A DNA stretch of 64,000 nucleotides, taken from assembly GCA_036490515.1 (NCBI GenBank), contig DASXDU010000019.1, positions 1 through 64,000 of the forward strand, written 5' to 3'. The notes under the pieces are model-generated. The model was not told where the DNA came from. It did no database searches and worked only from the letters and a program-made list of their open reading frames with translations. Made by a program: the position numbers and the translations under genes. The DNA is from Palsa-1150 sp036490515 (GTDB lineage Bacteria > Myxococcota_A > Polyangia > Polyangiales > Polyangiaceae). Below, piece after piece: positions 27,984-36,007 of the stretch (the first letter of the stretch is position 1; the number at the start of each line of letters is the position of its first letter).

Positions 27984-28259
27984 TCAGAGCAGCGAGTCGT
28001 TTGCCGGAGGCTGCGGCGGCCGCGATCGCGGTCGCGCAGGGAGCTCGCCCCCTTCCTGCCGGCGCTCGTAGGGCTCCCACTCGCGCACCTGGAGGGTGCC
28101 GTTGATCGGCAGCGCGTCGAGCCGCAACGTGATGGACCCGTCGCGGTTGACGAAGCCGACGCCGACCCGCGTCCAGAAGGACTTGGTGGCGCCGCTGCCT
28201 GTCAGCGTGCGCTCCACCATCGTCCATACGGCCTTCATGTTCTTCGGTTGATCATCCAT
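27984..28259 (-). CDS. Small unknown protein, 91 aa
   Basis: The ATG at 28259 gives MDDQPKNMKAVWTMVERTL. Residues 20-60 (SFWTRVGVGFVNRDGSITLR) look like a compact beta fold, and the tail after residue 70 is Arg/Pro-rich. There is no signal peptide. Good third-position G/C bias and an 18-bp gap to the ComEA-like gene support it as real and co-transcribed. Similar short proteins occur in myxobacteria, from memory; function unknown. Confidence 0.7.
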   Translation of the reverse strand: MDDQPKNMKAVWTMVERTLTGSGATKSFWTRVGVGFVNRDGSITLRLDALPINGTLQVREWEPYERRQEGGELPARPRSRPPQPPANDSLL

Positions 28260-28397
28260 GGCGTTCTCCGTCGCGCGCCGGGTTTCTCGTGGCCGCCGCG
28301 CGTCGGACGGGGGAGTTGCGACGCGCGTGCCGGTGCCTCTCCCCCCAGAAAGCACGGGAAAAGGTGGGGTCGGGGGTGTCCACGGACGGATTCGGGG

Positions 28398-28409
28398 TGT
28401 CCCGGGACA
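28398..28409. promoter_or_regulatory. 12-bp perfect palindrome TGTCCCGGGACA
   Basis: This perfect inverted repeat is about 90 bp upstream of the lipoprotein start at 28498 and 140 bp upstream of the divergent small gene. GTGTCC also appears on either side (near 28376 and 28431). It fits an operator for a dimeric regulator, but this is inferred only from symmetry and position. Confidence 0.3.
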
Positions 28410-28497
28410 GATCCGCGCGTTCTCACGGCGGTGTCCGAAAGTGTCAATCGACCACGGAGGGGCCGCGCGCTTCGATGAATGCGGAGGTCCAGACCGG

Positions 28498-29772
28498 ATG
28501 CGCCCCCTTCTCGTCGCACTGCTCGCTCTCTCGCTCGCTCCCGTGACGTTCGTGGCCTGCAATGGAAGCTCCGGCGCCGGAACCGACGCCGGCGGAGGCG
28601 GAGGAGGGCGGGACGCGACCTCCGGCGGCGACGGTGGCGGCACGGTCGACGGAGGGGGCGGGGACGCGACCACGGGCGACGGGGGCAAGGACGGCGCGTC
28701 CGACGCGGCCAAGGACGCCGAGGGAGGCCTCCTCGACGCCGACCCGAACCCCGACGACGGCTCCTCCGACGACGCGGAGCCGCCCGACGCGGACACGGAC
28801 GCCGGCACGTGCCTGATGACGGTCTCGGGTGCGGGGGACTTCCCCTGCAACGCGGGAGTCATCTACTCGCCGAGCGGCAACATCACCGGGACGTGGCTCT
28901 CCGTGTCCTCCCTTCCCGGCAGCATGGGGCCGAGCTTCTCCGTCGAGCTGTCCGCTGCCGACAGCGTCCACACGGGCGCGTACGCCATGGGCTCGACCGT
29001 CAGCGCCAACGCGGCCTACGTGCTCGGGAACGGGCAGGCCTTCCTCCTCTGTTACAACAGCCTGGCCTCGAACTGCGGGGACCAGGGCGCCTTCTCGGTC
29101 GACGTCGAGAACACGGGGACGGAGGTGGCCGCGTCCAACGGGAGCACCTGGCTCGGCGCCTTCGGGAGCGTGACGGCGACGCTGCCTTGCGCGTCGGGCG
29201 ACACGCTCTGCTCCGGGTCGAGCGTGGACCTGACCATCCACTGGGTGACGCCCGACCACGGCGACGGCGGCCCGCCCGACGCGAGCGCCGACTCGGGTGA
29301 CGATTCGGGCGACGACGGCGACTGCACGGTGACCTTCGCGGGCGCCGTCACGGGCACGCAGCCGTGCAACGCAGGCAACTGGACCTACGCGTCGGCCGCG
29401 AACGTCTCGACTCAGACCATCGGGCTCCTGCCGGCACCCGACGGGGGTGCTGGCCAGGGCTCGGTGACCGTGGCCCTCGAGGGCGCGCTCCAGGCGACGA
29501 CCTACTCGAACGCGGCGTCGACCTCCGTCCTCGGGGAGAGCGCGACGCTCACCCTGCCGGCGACGGACGCGGGGACACCCGAGTGGGTGCAGTCCTTCAG
29601 CCCGAGCAGCACGACGGGTACGTTCTCGACCACCATCACCACGACCGGCGCCGAGCAGGACAACCTCGCCGGCTGGGTCTACGTCGGCGCCCAGGGCAGC
29701 TTCACCGCCACCCTCCAGCCCCTGTCGGGAAGCGGCGCGACGGGCACGGTCACGATGACCATCAACTACTGA
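28498..29772 (+). CDS. Lipoprotein with two repeated beta domains, 424 aa
   Basis: The ATG at 28498 is preceded by CGGAGG at 28482-28487 and gives a signal with lipobox TFVAC. Residues about 22-100 are a Gly/Asp-rich spacer. Two about 140-residue domains follow, each starting with a Cys-x-x-T strand and PCNAG, and ending in a WxGAxGSxTATL-type strand and V(D/T)(L/M)TI. This is a clear internal duplication. It is probably exposed at the cell surface. No enzyme motif was seen. Confidence 0.85.
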   Translation: MRPLLVALLALSLAPVTFVACNGSSGAGTDAGGGGGGRDATSGGDGGGTVDGGGGDATTGDGGKDGASDAAKDAEGGLLDADPNPDDGSSDDAEPPDADTDAGTCLMTVSGAGDFPCNAGVIYSPSGNITGTWLSVSSLPGSMGPSFSVELSAADSVHTGAYAMGSTVSANAAYVLGNGQAFLLCYNSLASNCGDQGAFSVDVENTGTEVAASNGSTWLGAFGSVTATLPCASGDTLCSGSSVDLTIHWVTPDHGDGGPPDASADSGDDSGDDGDCTVTFAGAVTGTQPCNAGNWTYASAANVSTQTIGLLPAPDGGAGQGSVTVALEGALQATTYSNAASTSVLGESATLTLPATDAGTPEWVQSFSPSSTTGTFSTTITTTGAEQDNLAGWVYVGAQGSFTATLQPLSGSGATGTVTMTINY

Positions 29773-29793
29773 CGAGACGAGCGGGTCGGAGTC

Positions 29794-30177
29794 TCACGGC
29801 GCGTCGTACACGACGCGATGGGCGGACTCGCCGACGAGCGGGTACTCGTAGTCGCCGTCCGTCATCGTCTTCACCGCCGCGACGATGTGCCACACGAGAA
29901 AGACCGGGATGGCGAGCCCGCACGTGACGACGCTGACGAGCGTGCCGAGCAGCGACCAGAGGAGCGACTGGAGCGCGTGGTAGCGCGCCCAGCGGCAATC
30001 GCGCGGCAGGACGAGGTAGACGATGAGCGGGGCGAGGAACCAGGCCACGGCGGTTCCGGCGTGCGCGAGGAGGGCGGCGACGCGCTCGTTCGACCTCGGG
30101 CGTGGCGCGAGGCCGCCACCCCCCTCGTACGGAGGGCGATCGTACGGAGGCAGGTCGTCGAGGCTCATGGTGTTCAT
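29794..30177 (-). CDS. DUF4870 family membrane protein
   Basis: The 127-residue protein has a Pro/Tyr-rich N-terminus, then RVAALLAHAGTAVAWFLAPL and three hydrophobic segments, with CRWARYHALQSLLW between them, the typical DUF4870/Tic20-like pattern. It should be an inner-membrane protein; function unknown. The ATG at 30177 or the one at 30168 could be used. Confidence 0.88.
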   Translation of the reverse strand: MNTMSLDDLPPYDRPPYEGGGGLAPRPRSNERVAALLAHAGTAVAWFLAPLIVYLVLPRDCRWARYHALQSLLWSLLGTLVSVVTCGLAIPVFLVWHIVAAVKTMTDGDYEYPLVGESAHRVVYDAP

Positions 30178-30276
30178 GGCCTGCAGTTCGTCGCGGACGG
30201 GCGGGTTATTTCGGCACGGAACGTGGGGCCAGGGCCCGCTTGGCCCCCCCCGCAGCTGCGTGGTACGGATTCCACC

Positions 30277-31302
30277 ATGGATCGTCGAGCCTTCCTCGCC
30301 GGAACCGCCGCGTCCGCTGCTGCCGTGGCGGTGCTCACCTCCAGCGCGACCGCCCACGCGGGCCCCCTCGTCGCCCAGCCGCCCGCCGGCTTCGTGCCGT
30401 TCGCGGCGCCGGGGCGCGTCGTCCGCGTGAAGAAGAGCGGCTGTCTCGAGGCGAATGGCCTCTTCCCCAAGCCGGACGACGCGAAGGCGATGCTGTCGCG
30501 CGCGATGCAGGAGCTCACGGGCAAGGCCGACCTGGTCGAGGCGGTGAAGCTCTTCGTGCACCCGCAGGACAAGGTCTGCGTGAAGGTCAACGGCATCGCG
30601 CAGACGAACATGACGACGAACAAGGAGCTCGTGCTCCCCTTCGTCGAGGCGATGGTCGCCGCCGGCGTGCCGGGCGCGAACATCACCCTGCTCGAGCAGT
30701 ACCCCGGGTTCTTCCAGGCGACGCGCATCAAGCCCAAGGACGTCCCGGCCGGCGTCGGCATCTCGTGGCACTCGAACAGCGACGCGACCATGGACTGGCG
30801 GGACATCCCCGGCGGCGGCCACGCGAAGTTCGTGCGCGTCCTCACCGAGGCGACGGCCCTCATCAACTTCGCCCTCGTGAAGGACCATTCCATCCAGGGC
30901 TACACGGGCGCGCTCAAGAACATGACGCACGGCTGCAACGTCAACCCGCAGGACTTCCACCAGCGGCACGGCAGCCCGCAGATCGCGATGCTCGCCGCGC
31001 AGGACGTCCTCCGCTCGCGCCTGCGACTCTGCGTCATCGACGGCTTCAAGCTGATGGCCCACGGGGGCCCGCTCTGGAAGCAGCCGCAGTACGTGCAGCC
31101 GCACGAGGCCGTCTACGTCGCGACCGACCCCGTGGCGGTCGACGCGATCGGCTGGGCGGAGGTCGAGAAGGCCCGCGCGGGCTACGGCCTGAAATCGCTC
31201 AAGGACGAGGGGCGCGAGCCGGCCTACATCGCCGCTGCCGCCGACCTCGGGGTAGGCGTCGCCGACCCCAAGAAGATCACGCTCAGGGACGTGACGCTGT
31301 AA
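30277..31302 (+). CDS. Tat-exported DUF362 domain protein
   Basis: The 341-residue protein starts MDRRAFLAGTAAS, a twin-arginine signal, so it is exported folded, probably with a cofactor. The body has the DUF362 pattern, including VCVKVNGI, VRVLTEATALINFALVKDHSI and ATDPVAVDAIGWAEVEKAR. No CxxCxxC ferredoxin motif is present, unlike in some DUF362 proteins. Enzymatic role unknown. The FHA-GGDEF gene follows with a 13-bp gap. Confidence 0.88.
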   Translation: MDRRAFLAGTAASAAAVAVLTSSATAHAGPLVAQPPAGFVPFAAPGRVVRVKKSGCLEANGLFPKPDDAKAMLSRAMQELTGKADLVEAVKLFVHPQDKVCVKVNGIAQTNMTTNKELVLPFVEAMVAAGVPGANITLLEQYPGFFQATRIKPKDVPAGVGISWHSNSDATMDWRDIPGGGHAKFVRVLTEATALINFALVKDHSIQGYTGALKNMTHGCNVNPQDFHQRHGSPQIAMLAAQDVLRSRLRLCVIDGFKLMAHGGPLWKQPQYVQPHEAVYVATDPVAVDAIGWAEVEKARAGYGLKSLKDEGREPAYIAAAADLGVGVADPKKITLRDVTL

Positions 31303-31315
31303 CCTACGGGGGCAC

Positions 31316-32212
31316 GTGGGGCTCCGCGACTCCGAGCGTACCCGGGTCACCCAGATCCATCAGGAAGGCCCAGCCGGCCCGAAAGGCGCACGTCCGGGCG
31401 AGGCCTGCATCATCGTCATCTACGGGCCGGACCTCGGCAAGCGGATGCAGCTCGGGACGGCGCCCTTCGAGATCGGCCGCTCCTCGAAGAACGACCTCTT
31501 CATCGACCAGGAGAGCATCAGCCGGCACCACGCCCGCATCACGTTCGACGGGACGCACTACTGGGTGGCGGACCTGAACTCGACGAACGGCACGTTCGTC
31601 AACGACGACGTCGTCCGCGAGCAGCGGCTCCGCGACGGCGATCAGGTCCGCGTCGGCAGGTCGATCCTCAAGTTCATGACCGGCGAGAACGTCGAGGTCC
31701 ACTACCACGAGGAGATCTACCGCCTCATGACGGTGGACGGCCTCACGCAGATCTTCAACCGCCGGTACTTCAACGAGGCCCTCGAGCGCGAGTTCAACCG
31801 GTCCAAGCGCTACGATCGCGCGCTGTCGCTCATCGCGTTCGACATCGACCACTTCAAGCGCGTCAACGACACGCACGGGCACCTCGCGGGCGACAACCTG
31901 CTCCGCCAGATCTCCACGGCGGTGAAGCCGCGCCTCCGGCGGGAGGACATCTTCGCGCGCACGGGCGGCGAGGAGTTCGGCATCCTCGTGCCCGAGATCG
32001 GCCTCGACGGCGCGCGCACGACGGCCGAAAAGGTGCGGCGCATCGTCGAGAGCACGCCGCTCCGCGTCGACCAGCAGGTCGTACCGATCACGGTGAGCCT
32101 CGGGTGCGCGCTGCTCGCCCCCGAGGACGCGACCCCCGACGACCTGTACAAGCGCGCGGACGAGCGGCTCTACGAGGCGAAGCAGGGGGGCAGGAACCGC
32201 GTCGCGGGGTAG
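31316..32212 (+). CDS. FHA domain diguanylate cyclase
   Basis: The start is GTG with a GGGGG tract upstream. Residues 33-120 form a forkhead-associated phosphothreonine-binding domain (GRSSKND 54-60, SRHHA 69-73, NSTNGTFVN 88-96). Residues 135-295 form a GGDEF domain with active site GGEEF at 217-221 and inhibitory RxxD at 208-211, exactly five residues before it. It should make cyclic di-GMP, be feedback-inhibited and be recruited by kinase-phosphorylated partners. There is no membrane segment. Confidence 0.95.
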   Translation: MGLRDSERTRVTQIHQEGPAGPKGARPGEACIIVIYGPDLGKRMQLGTAPFEIGRSSKNDLFIDQESISRHHARITFDGTHYWVADLNSTNGTFVNDDVVREQRLRDGDQVRVGRSILKFMTGENVEVHYHEEIYRLMTVDGLTQIFNRRYFNEALEREFNRSKRYDRALSLIAFDIDHFKRVNDTHGHLAGDNLLRQISTAVKPRLRREDIFARTGGEEFGILVPEIGLDGARTTAEKVRRIVESTPLRVDQQVVPITVSLGCALLAPEDATPDDLYKRADERLYEAKQGGRNRVAG

Positions 32213-32277
32213 TCCCGGCTCACGAGTGACGCTTCCTCGAAGAGACCTCCGAAGCGGCGTCGGACGGCGGCTGGACA

Positions 32278-32487
32278 GGGGCCGAGGACGCGTGCCTCGC
32301 GTGGGACGGACGAGGGACAGGGGCCGAGGACGCGCGCCTCGCGTGGGACGGACGAGGGACGGGGGCCGAGGCCGCGTGCCTCGCGTGGGACGGACGAGGG
32401 ACGGGGGCCGAGGCCGCGGGCCTCGCATGGGACGGACGAGGGACAGGGGCCGAGGACGCGCGCCTCGCGTGGGACGGACGAGAGAGA
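32278..32487. repeat. Five 42-bp tandem units, each with a hairpin
   Basis: Five contiguous units of 42 bp (32278, 32320, 32362, 32404 and 32446) differ at only a few sites. Each holds an inverted repeat (CGAGG...CCTCG, six pairs in the third unit) with a short loop, followed by GTGGGACGGACGAGRGA. The minus strand reads a 14-residue repeat containing VPREARVLGP, but no start or Shine-Dalgarno sequence favours coding. The array fills most of the 393-bp gap between the cyclase and the transferase. Confidence 0.9.
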
Positions 32488-32605
32488 CACGGGGCTGTCA
32501 GCTATGTGCCCCGCCGAGCCTACCGACGCGCATCGACCATTGATCGCGCGGCCGCCCGCGCCCATTGTCTCGCGCGTCGTCCTGGGGACGGCAAAGGAGA
32601 TCGCC

Positions 32606-33226
32606 ATGAGCCTCACGTTCTATTTCGCGCCGCAGTCGACCGCCAGCGTCACGACCCTCGTGCTCGAGGAGCTCGGCATCCCGTGCGAGCGGGTGAAGCT
32701 CGACCTCAAGAAGGGGGAGACGAAGAAGCCCGAGTTCCTGAAGATCAACCCGAACGGCTGCGTGCCGACGATCGTGCACGACGGCGTCGCCATCTGGGAG
32801 TCGGTCGCGATCACGATGTACCTGGGCGAGACGTTCGGCGAGAAGGCGAAGCTGTGGCCGGCCGCGGGGCCGAAGCGCGGCGAGGCGATGAAGTGGCTCG
32901 TCTGGACGCACGTGACGCTCGGCGAGGCGGTGTACCGCTGGGCGCGCAACACGATGTGGGCGCCGGACGATCAGAAGAACGCGAACGCGGCGGCGGCCGC
33001 GAGCAAGGACATCGCGAACCTGCTCCGGGTGCTCGACGAGGGCCTGCGCGAGCGGCCGTTCCTCACGGGCGAGTACACGCTGGCAGACGCGCACGTGAAC
33101 TCGTTCGTCGACTGGCTGCGGCACATGAAGGTCGACATGGCCGCCTTCGAGCGGTTGAGCGCGTGGAGCAAACGCTGCAGCGAGCGGCCGGCGTACGCGC
33201 GGGCCATGGAGCGGGAGAACGCCTGA
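32606..33226 (+). CDS. Glutathione S-transferase family protein
   Basis: The ATG at 32606 (MSLTFYFAPQSTAS) is preceded by AAAGGAGA at a good distance; the open frame runs further upstream but lacks a site. The 206-residue protein has the thioredoxin-like N-domain (NPNGCVPTIV, then ESVAITMYL) and a helical C-domain with FLTGEYTLADAHVNS, typical of bacterial GSTs. A role in detoxification or maleylacetoacetate-type isomerisation is possible; substrate unknown. Confidence 0.92.
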   Translation: MSLTFYFAPQSTASVTTLVLEELGIPCERVKLDLKKGETKKPEFLKINPNGCVPTIVHDGVAIWESVAITMYLGETFGEKAKLWPAAGPKRGEAMKWLVWTHVTLGEAVYRWARNTMWAPDDQKNANAAAAASKDIANLLRVLDEGLRERPFLTGEYTLADAHVNSFVDWLRHMKVDMAAFERLSAWSKRCSERPAYARAMERENA

Positions 33227-33248
33227 GAGAGGGACCGCAGGGGGCGGG

Positions 33249-34355
33249 TCAGTCTCCGCAGCCCGCGCCGGGGATACCCGCCCCTTGCAGGATCCAGGCG
33301 CTCACCGTCTCGAGCTCGTCGGCCGTGAGGGAGGCCGGCGAGACGTCGCCGTTCGCGGGGTCCGGCAGCGAGCCGGAGGCGCTCGCCGAAGGGAAGGGCA
33401 TCTCGCGGCCGGCGACGTAGTCGGACAGCGTGCTCCGCTCGACGCTGGAGAGGAGGCTCCACTCGGGCGTCAGCGTCGGGTACCAGTCGAACCCCACGGC
33501 GGGGGCGCCCGCATCGCACGGCGCGGCGCCCGGCGTCGAGGAGCACGCGGGCGGGTTCGCGAGCAGGACCTTGTACATCAGCCAGCTGTCGCCCGGCGCG
33601 AGAGGGTCGATGATGGGCATGTCGACGCCGAACTCGAGCCCGGGTGTCTGCGCGGCCGCGACGACGCCGGTGTTCGCGCCCTGCGCGGCGCGGTGGATGG
33701 CGGTCGCCTGGATGCCCTGCGCCGTCGTCATGAGCAGACCCGCCGCGGGGTACGACCCCGCGTGGCACTGGCTCCCGCCGCATTTGCTCGCGAAGATCGG
33801 CAGCACCTGCCCGCAGAAGTCGACCGCCTGGCCCGACGTGCAGCCGTCGGGCCCGGCGTAGGCCGACCCGGAGACGACCTGGAACTCGATGATCGGCGAC
33901 GTGCCCGGATCGAGTCCCGCGCCGTCGATGGCGTGCAGCCCCGAGCTGTCCTGCTGGTTCTGGGGCGGGACGAACGTGATGCGGTAGGTCTGGTCGGCCT
34001 GCAGGTCGGGCGAGTCGATGGGGCAGAGGCGCACGACGCGCGCGACGGGATCGTACGAGGGCGTCGTCTCGATGATGTTGCCCGACGCGTCCTGGAGCAA
34101 AAACGTCTGGCGGGTGATGCACGAGGGTGCGAGCAGGCGGTCGAAGGCCACCTCGATGGGCGTGCCCACGACGAGCGGCTGCGAGGGGCCGACGTTCTGC
34201 CCGACGAGCTGCACGGGCAGGCCGAACCCCTCGTGGTGCGCGTCCGACTCGGGGCCCGTGTCGCAGCCCGCCGTGAGCAAGACGAAGGCGGCGAGCGCGG
34301 AGGCCGCGCCCAGCGTCGCGAGCTTCGCCGGCGCGTCGACCGCCGCGGCGGTCAG
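33249..34355 (-). CDS. Lipoprotein with Ig-like domain and a CxxxxCH haem motif
   Basis: No ATG, GTG or TTG gives a proper signal peptide. CTG at 34355 overlaps the previous stop (CTGA) and yields a basic start, hydrophobic core and lipobox LLTAGC, about 368 residues. Residues about 45-150 resemble a bacterial Ig-like (Big_5) module, and a later part has ASKCGGSQCHAG, a C-x4-CH cytochrome motif. GREMPFP near the end offers a Met ligand. It is the last gene of a redox cluster. One haem is inferred. Confidence 0.75.
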   Translation of the reverse strand: MTAAAVDAPAKLATLGAASALAAFVLLTAGCDTGPESDAHHEGFGLPVQLVGQNVGPSQPLVVGTPIEVAFDRLLAPSCITRQTFLLQDASGNIIETTPSYDPVARVVRLCPIDSPDLQADQTYRITFVPPQNQQDSSGLHAIDGAGLDPGTSPIIEFQVVSGSAYAGPDGCTSGQAVDFCGQVLPIFASKCGGSQCHAGSYPAAGLLMTTAQGIQATAIHRAAQGANTGVVAAAQTPGLEFGVDMPIIDPLAPGDSWLMYKVLLANPPACSSTPGAAPCDAGAPAVGFDWYPTLTPEWSLLSSVERSTLSDYVAGREMPFPSASASGSLPDPANGDVSPASLTADELETVSAWILQGAGIPGAGCGD

Positions 34356-34642
34356 CTCTCCGAGTAGAGCTGCAGCTGCTCGCGGACGACTTCCTCGTTC
34401 ACGCCGCTGCGCAGGTGGTCCTTCAGCACGTCCGCAAGCGTCAGAAGCAGCTCGTCCACACCCTTGTCCTCGATGAGCTTTTGCAGCAGCTGCCGCGCCT
34501 CGCGGCTGTCGTCCGTCCGCAGGAACTGGCGCACGGTGTCCAGAGAGATCTCGCCCTGGAAGTCCAGGTACATGTTCTCCAGAAGATAGCGCACGAGCTC
34601 TTTCACCGTCGGCCTCCACGATTTCGCAAGGGTTACGTTCAT
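34352..34642 (-). CDS. Small unknown protein, 96 aa
   Basis: The ATG at 34642 is preceded by GCGGGGGAT. The protein is helical and acidic (REARQLLQKLIEDKGVDELL, then LADVLKDHLRSGVNEEVV). It has no signal peptide or cysteines, so it is cytoplasmic and not a cytochrome. It lies between the multihaem cytochrome and the Ig-like lipoprotein, its stop overlapping the latter's presumed CTG start. A regulatory or chaperone role is possible but unsupported. Confidence 0.78.
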   Translation of the reverse strand: MNVTLAKSWRPTVKELVRYLLENMYLDFQGEISLDTVRQFLRTDDSREARQLLQKLIEDKGVDELLLTLADVLKDHLRSGVNEEVVREQLQLYSES

Positions 34643-34644
34643 AT

Positions 34645-34661
34645 CCCCCGCTAGCCGGGGG
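34645..34661 (-). promoter_or_regulatory. Hairpin covering the ribosome-binding site of the 96-aa gene
   Basis: On the minus strand CCCCCG pairs with CGGGGG around a five-base loop; the 3' arm is the G-rich Shine-Dalgarno region ending three bases before the ATG at 34642. It may limit translation of the small gene or act as an attenuator between it and the cytochrome gene. Confidence 0.45.
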
Positions 34662-34702
34662 GCGCAAGGCTGTTTCGCGGCTGGCGCGAGAAAGGTGCAG
34701 CG

Positions 34703-36007
34703 TCATCGGCACTGCCCCAGGACCGGGTCGCTCGGCTCGTGGCAGGTGAGGCACGGGCGCGGGTTCCGCCGCATCTGCGACGCGCAGTTCCCCATGAACC
34801 CGTTCTTGTGCGGGTCGAACCCGCCGCCGACGCCGAGCGCTCCGTGGCAGGCCACGCAATCGCGCTCGGTGTGGCAGGACACGCACGCGTTCAGGTTCCG
34901 CTCGGCCTCGAAGCCGTGGCTCCCGGGCTTCATCGGTGGGTCGCTCCAGATGCTCTTCGGCGGGTGGAAGCGGCCGCTGTCCTTCGCGTTGGTCGGGCTC
35001 GACTCGGACACGCCGACCCGCATGTGGCAGTCGAGGCAGAAGCTCTGCTCCTGGTGGCACGACTGGCACTTCTGCGGCTCCATGCGCGCCTCGACGGGGT
35101 GCATGTTCAGGTAGTCGTTCGGGTGGATGTTGCGCGGGCGGACGCGGCCGTCGTGGCAGTCCGTGCAGAAGTTCTCCGTGTGGCAGTTCGCGCAGAACTG
35201 CGAGTCGTCGGCGGCGACCGTCTTGTGCCGGTCGATGAAGTCCGGCGTGTGCTCGGCGTTGTGGAGCCAGCGCGGCGGCGTCAGCGTGCCCGACGCGAAC
35301 ATCGACTTGATGCGCGTGGGCCCGTTCCCCGTCGAGTCGCCGCGCAGGTGGCACGTGTCGCAGGCGCTCTTCGCCGTTCCGCGCGACGCCGAGTCGGACA
35401 TCTCGTGGCAGGAGAAGCAGCCTCGCATGCGCGGGAGCTGGTCGCGCGTCGCGAGCTCGAGCTGGTCGACCGGCCCGTGGCACTGCGGACATCCGATGTT
35501 GTGGTCGATGTGCTTGCGGTGATCGAAGACGAGGTTCGCCCGCGGCATCGACAGCTCGGCGACCGCGTTGCCGTCGGTGGGCTTGTAGCCGAGGTGGCAG
35601 AAGCCGCACTGGCCCATCGCGTCGTCGCCGGGCTTCACGGCGTTCGTGTTGCCGTGATCGGTCGAGTGGCACGCATCGCAGGTCGTCCCCTTGGGGATGA
35701 GGACGTCCTGGGAGGAGCCGCTGGTGAACGCCTTCGTGTGGCACGTCTTGCAGGTCGCCCCCACGTCCTTGGACAGGTGCTTGGCGTGGTTGAAGCGGAG
35801 AGTGACGTGCTGCACGGGGAAGATGACGTCGCTCGGGCCGTCGTCCGGGTCGAACGACCCCGGCGGCAGGAGCTTGTGGGGCACCTTCTGGTCGTTGGGC
35901 AGCGGCGCGAGCCCGTGCAGGGGCGCGGGCGCTCCCTCGGCCAGCGCGAACGGCACCACTGCGAGCAGGGCGAAGAGCGGCAGCAGGGCGGCGAAGAGCT
36001 TCTTCAT
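34703..36007 (-). CDS. Exported 13-haem c-type cytochrome
   Basis: The 434-residue protein has a Sec signal (MKKLFAALLPLFALLAVVPF) and 13 CxxCH haem-binding motifs from about residue 86 to the C-terminus, several in close pairs like those of cytochrome c7/c3 families and MtrA. Many additional His residues (for example HAKH, HRKH) supply second ligands. It should be a periplasmic electron wire. Its start overlaps the stop of the outer-membrane barrel gene (ATGA, 36007-36004), a strong hint of a porin-cytochrome complex. Confidence 0.93.
   Translation of the reverse strand: MKKLFAALLPLFALLAVVPFALAEGAPAPLHGLAPLPNDQKVPHKLLPPGSFDPDDGPSDVIFPVQHVTLRFNHAKHLSKDVGATCKTCHTKAFTSGSSQDVLIPKGTTCDACHSTDHGNTNAVKPGDDAMGQCGFCHLGYKPTDGNAVAELSMPRANLVFDHRKHIDHNIGCPQCHGPVDQLELATRDQLPRMRGCFSCHEMSDSASRGTAKSACDTCHLRGDSTGNGPTRIKSMFASGTLTPPRWLHNAEHTPDFIDRHKTVAADDSQFCANCHTENFCTDCHDGRVRPRNIHPNDYLNMHPVEARMEPQKCQSCHQEQSFCLDCHMRVGVSESSPTNAKDSGRFHPPKSIWSDPPMKPGSHGFEAERNLNACVSCHTERDCVACHGALGVGGGFDPHKNGFMGNCASQMRRNPRPCLTCHEPSDPVLGQCR

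Noticed and set aside
32278..32487. Possible CRISPR array
   Set aside because: Five direct 42-bp copies with no spacers.
32170..32616. Minus-strand 148-aa frame with 14-residue VPREARVLGP-type repeats
   Set aside because: It is the reading of a 42-bp hairpin minisatellite; flanks lack coding bias and overlap the cyclase and GST genes.
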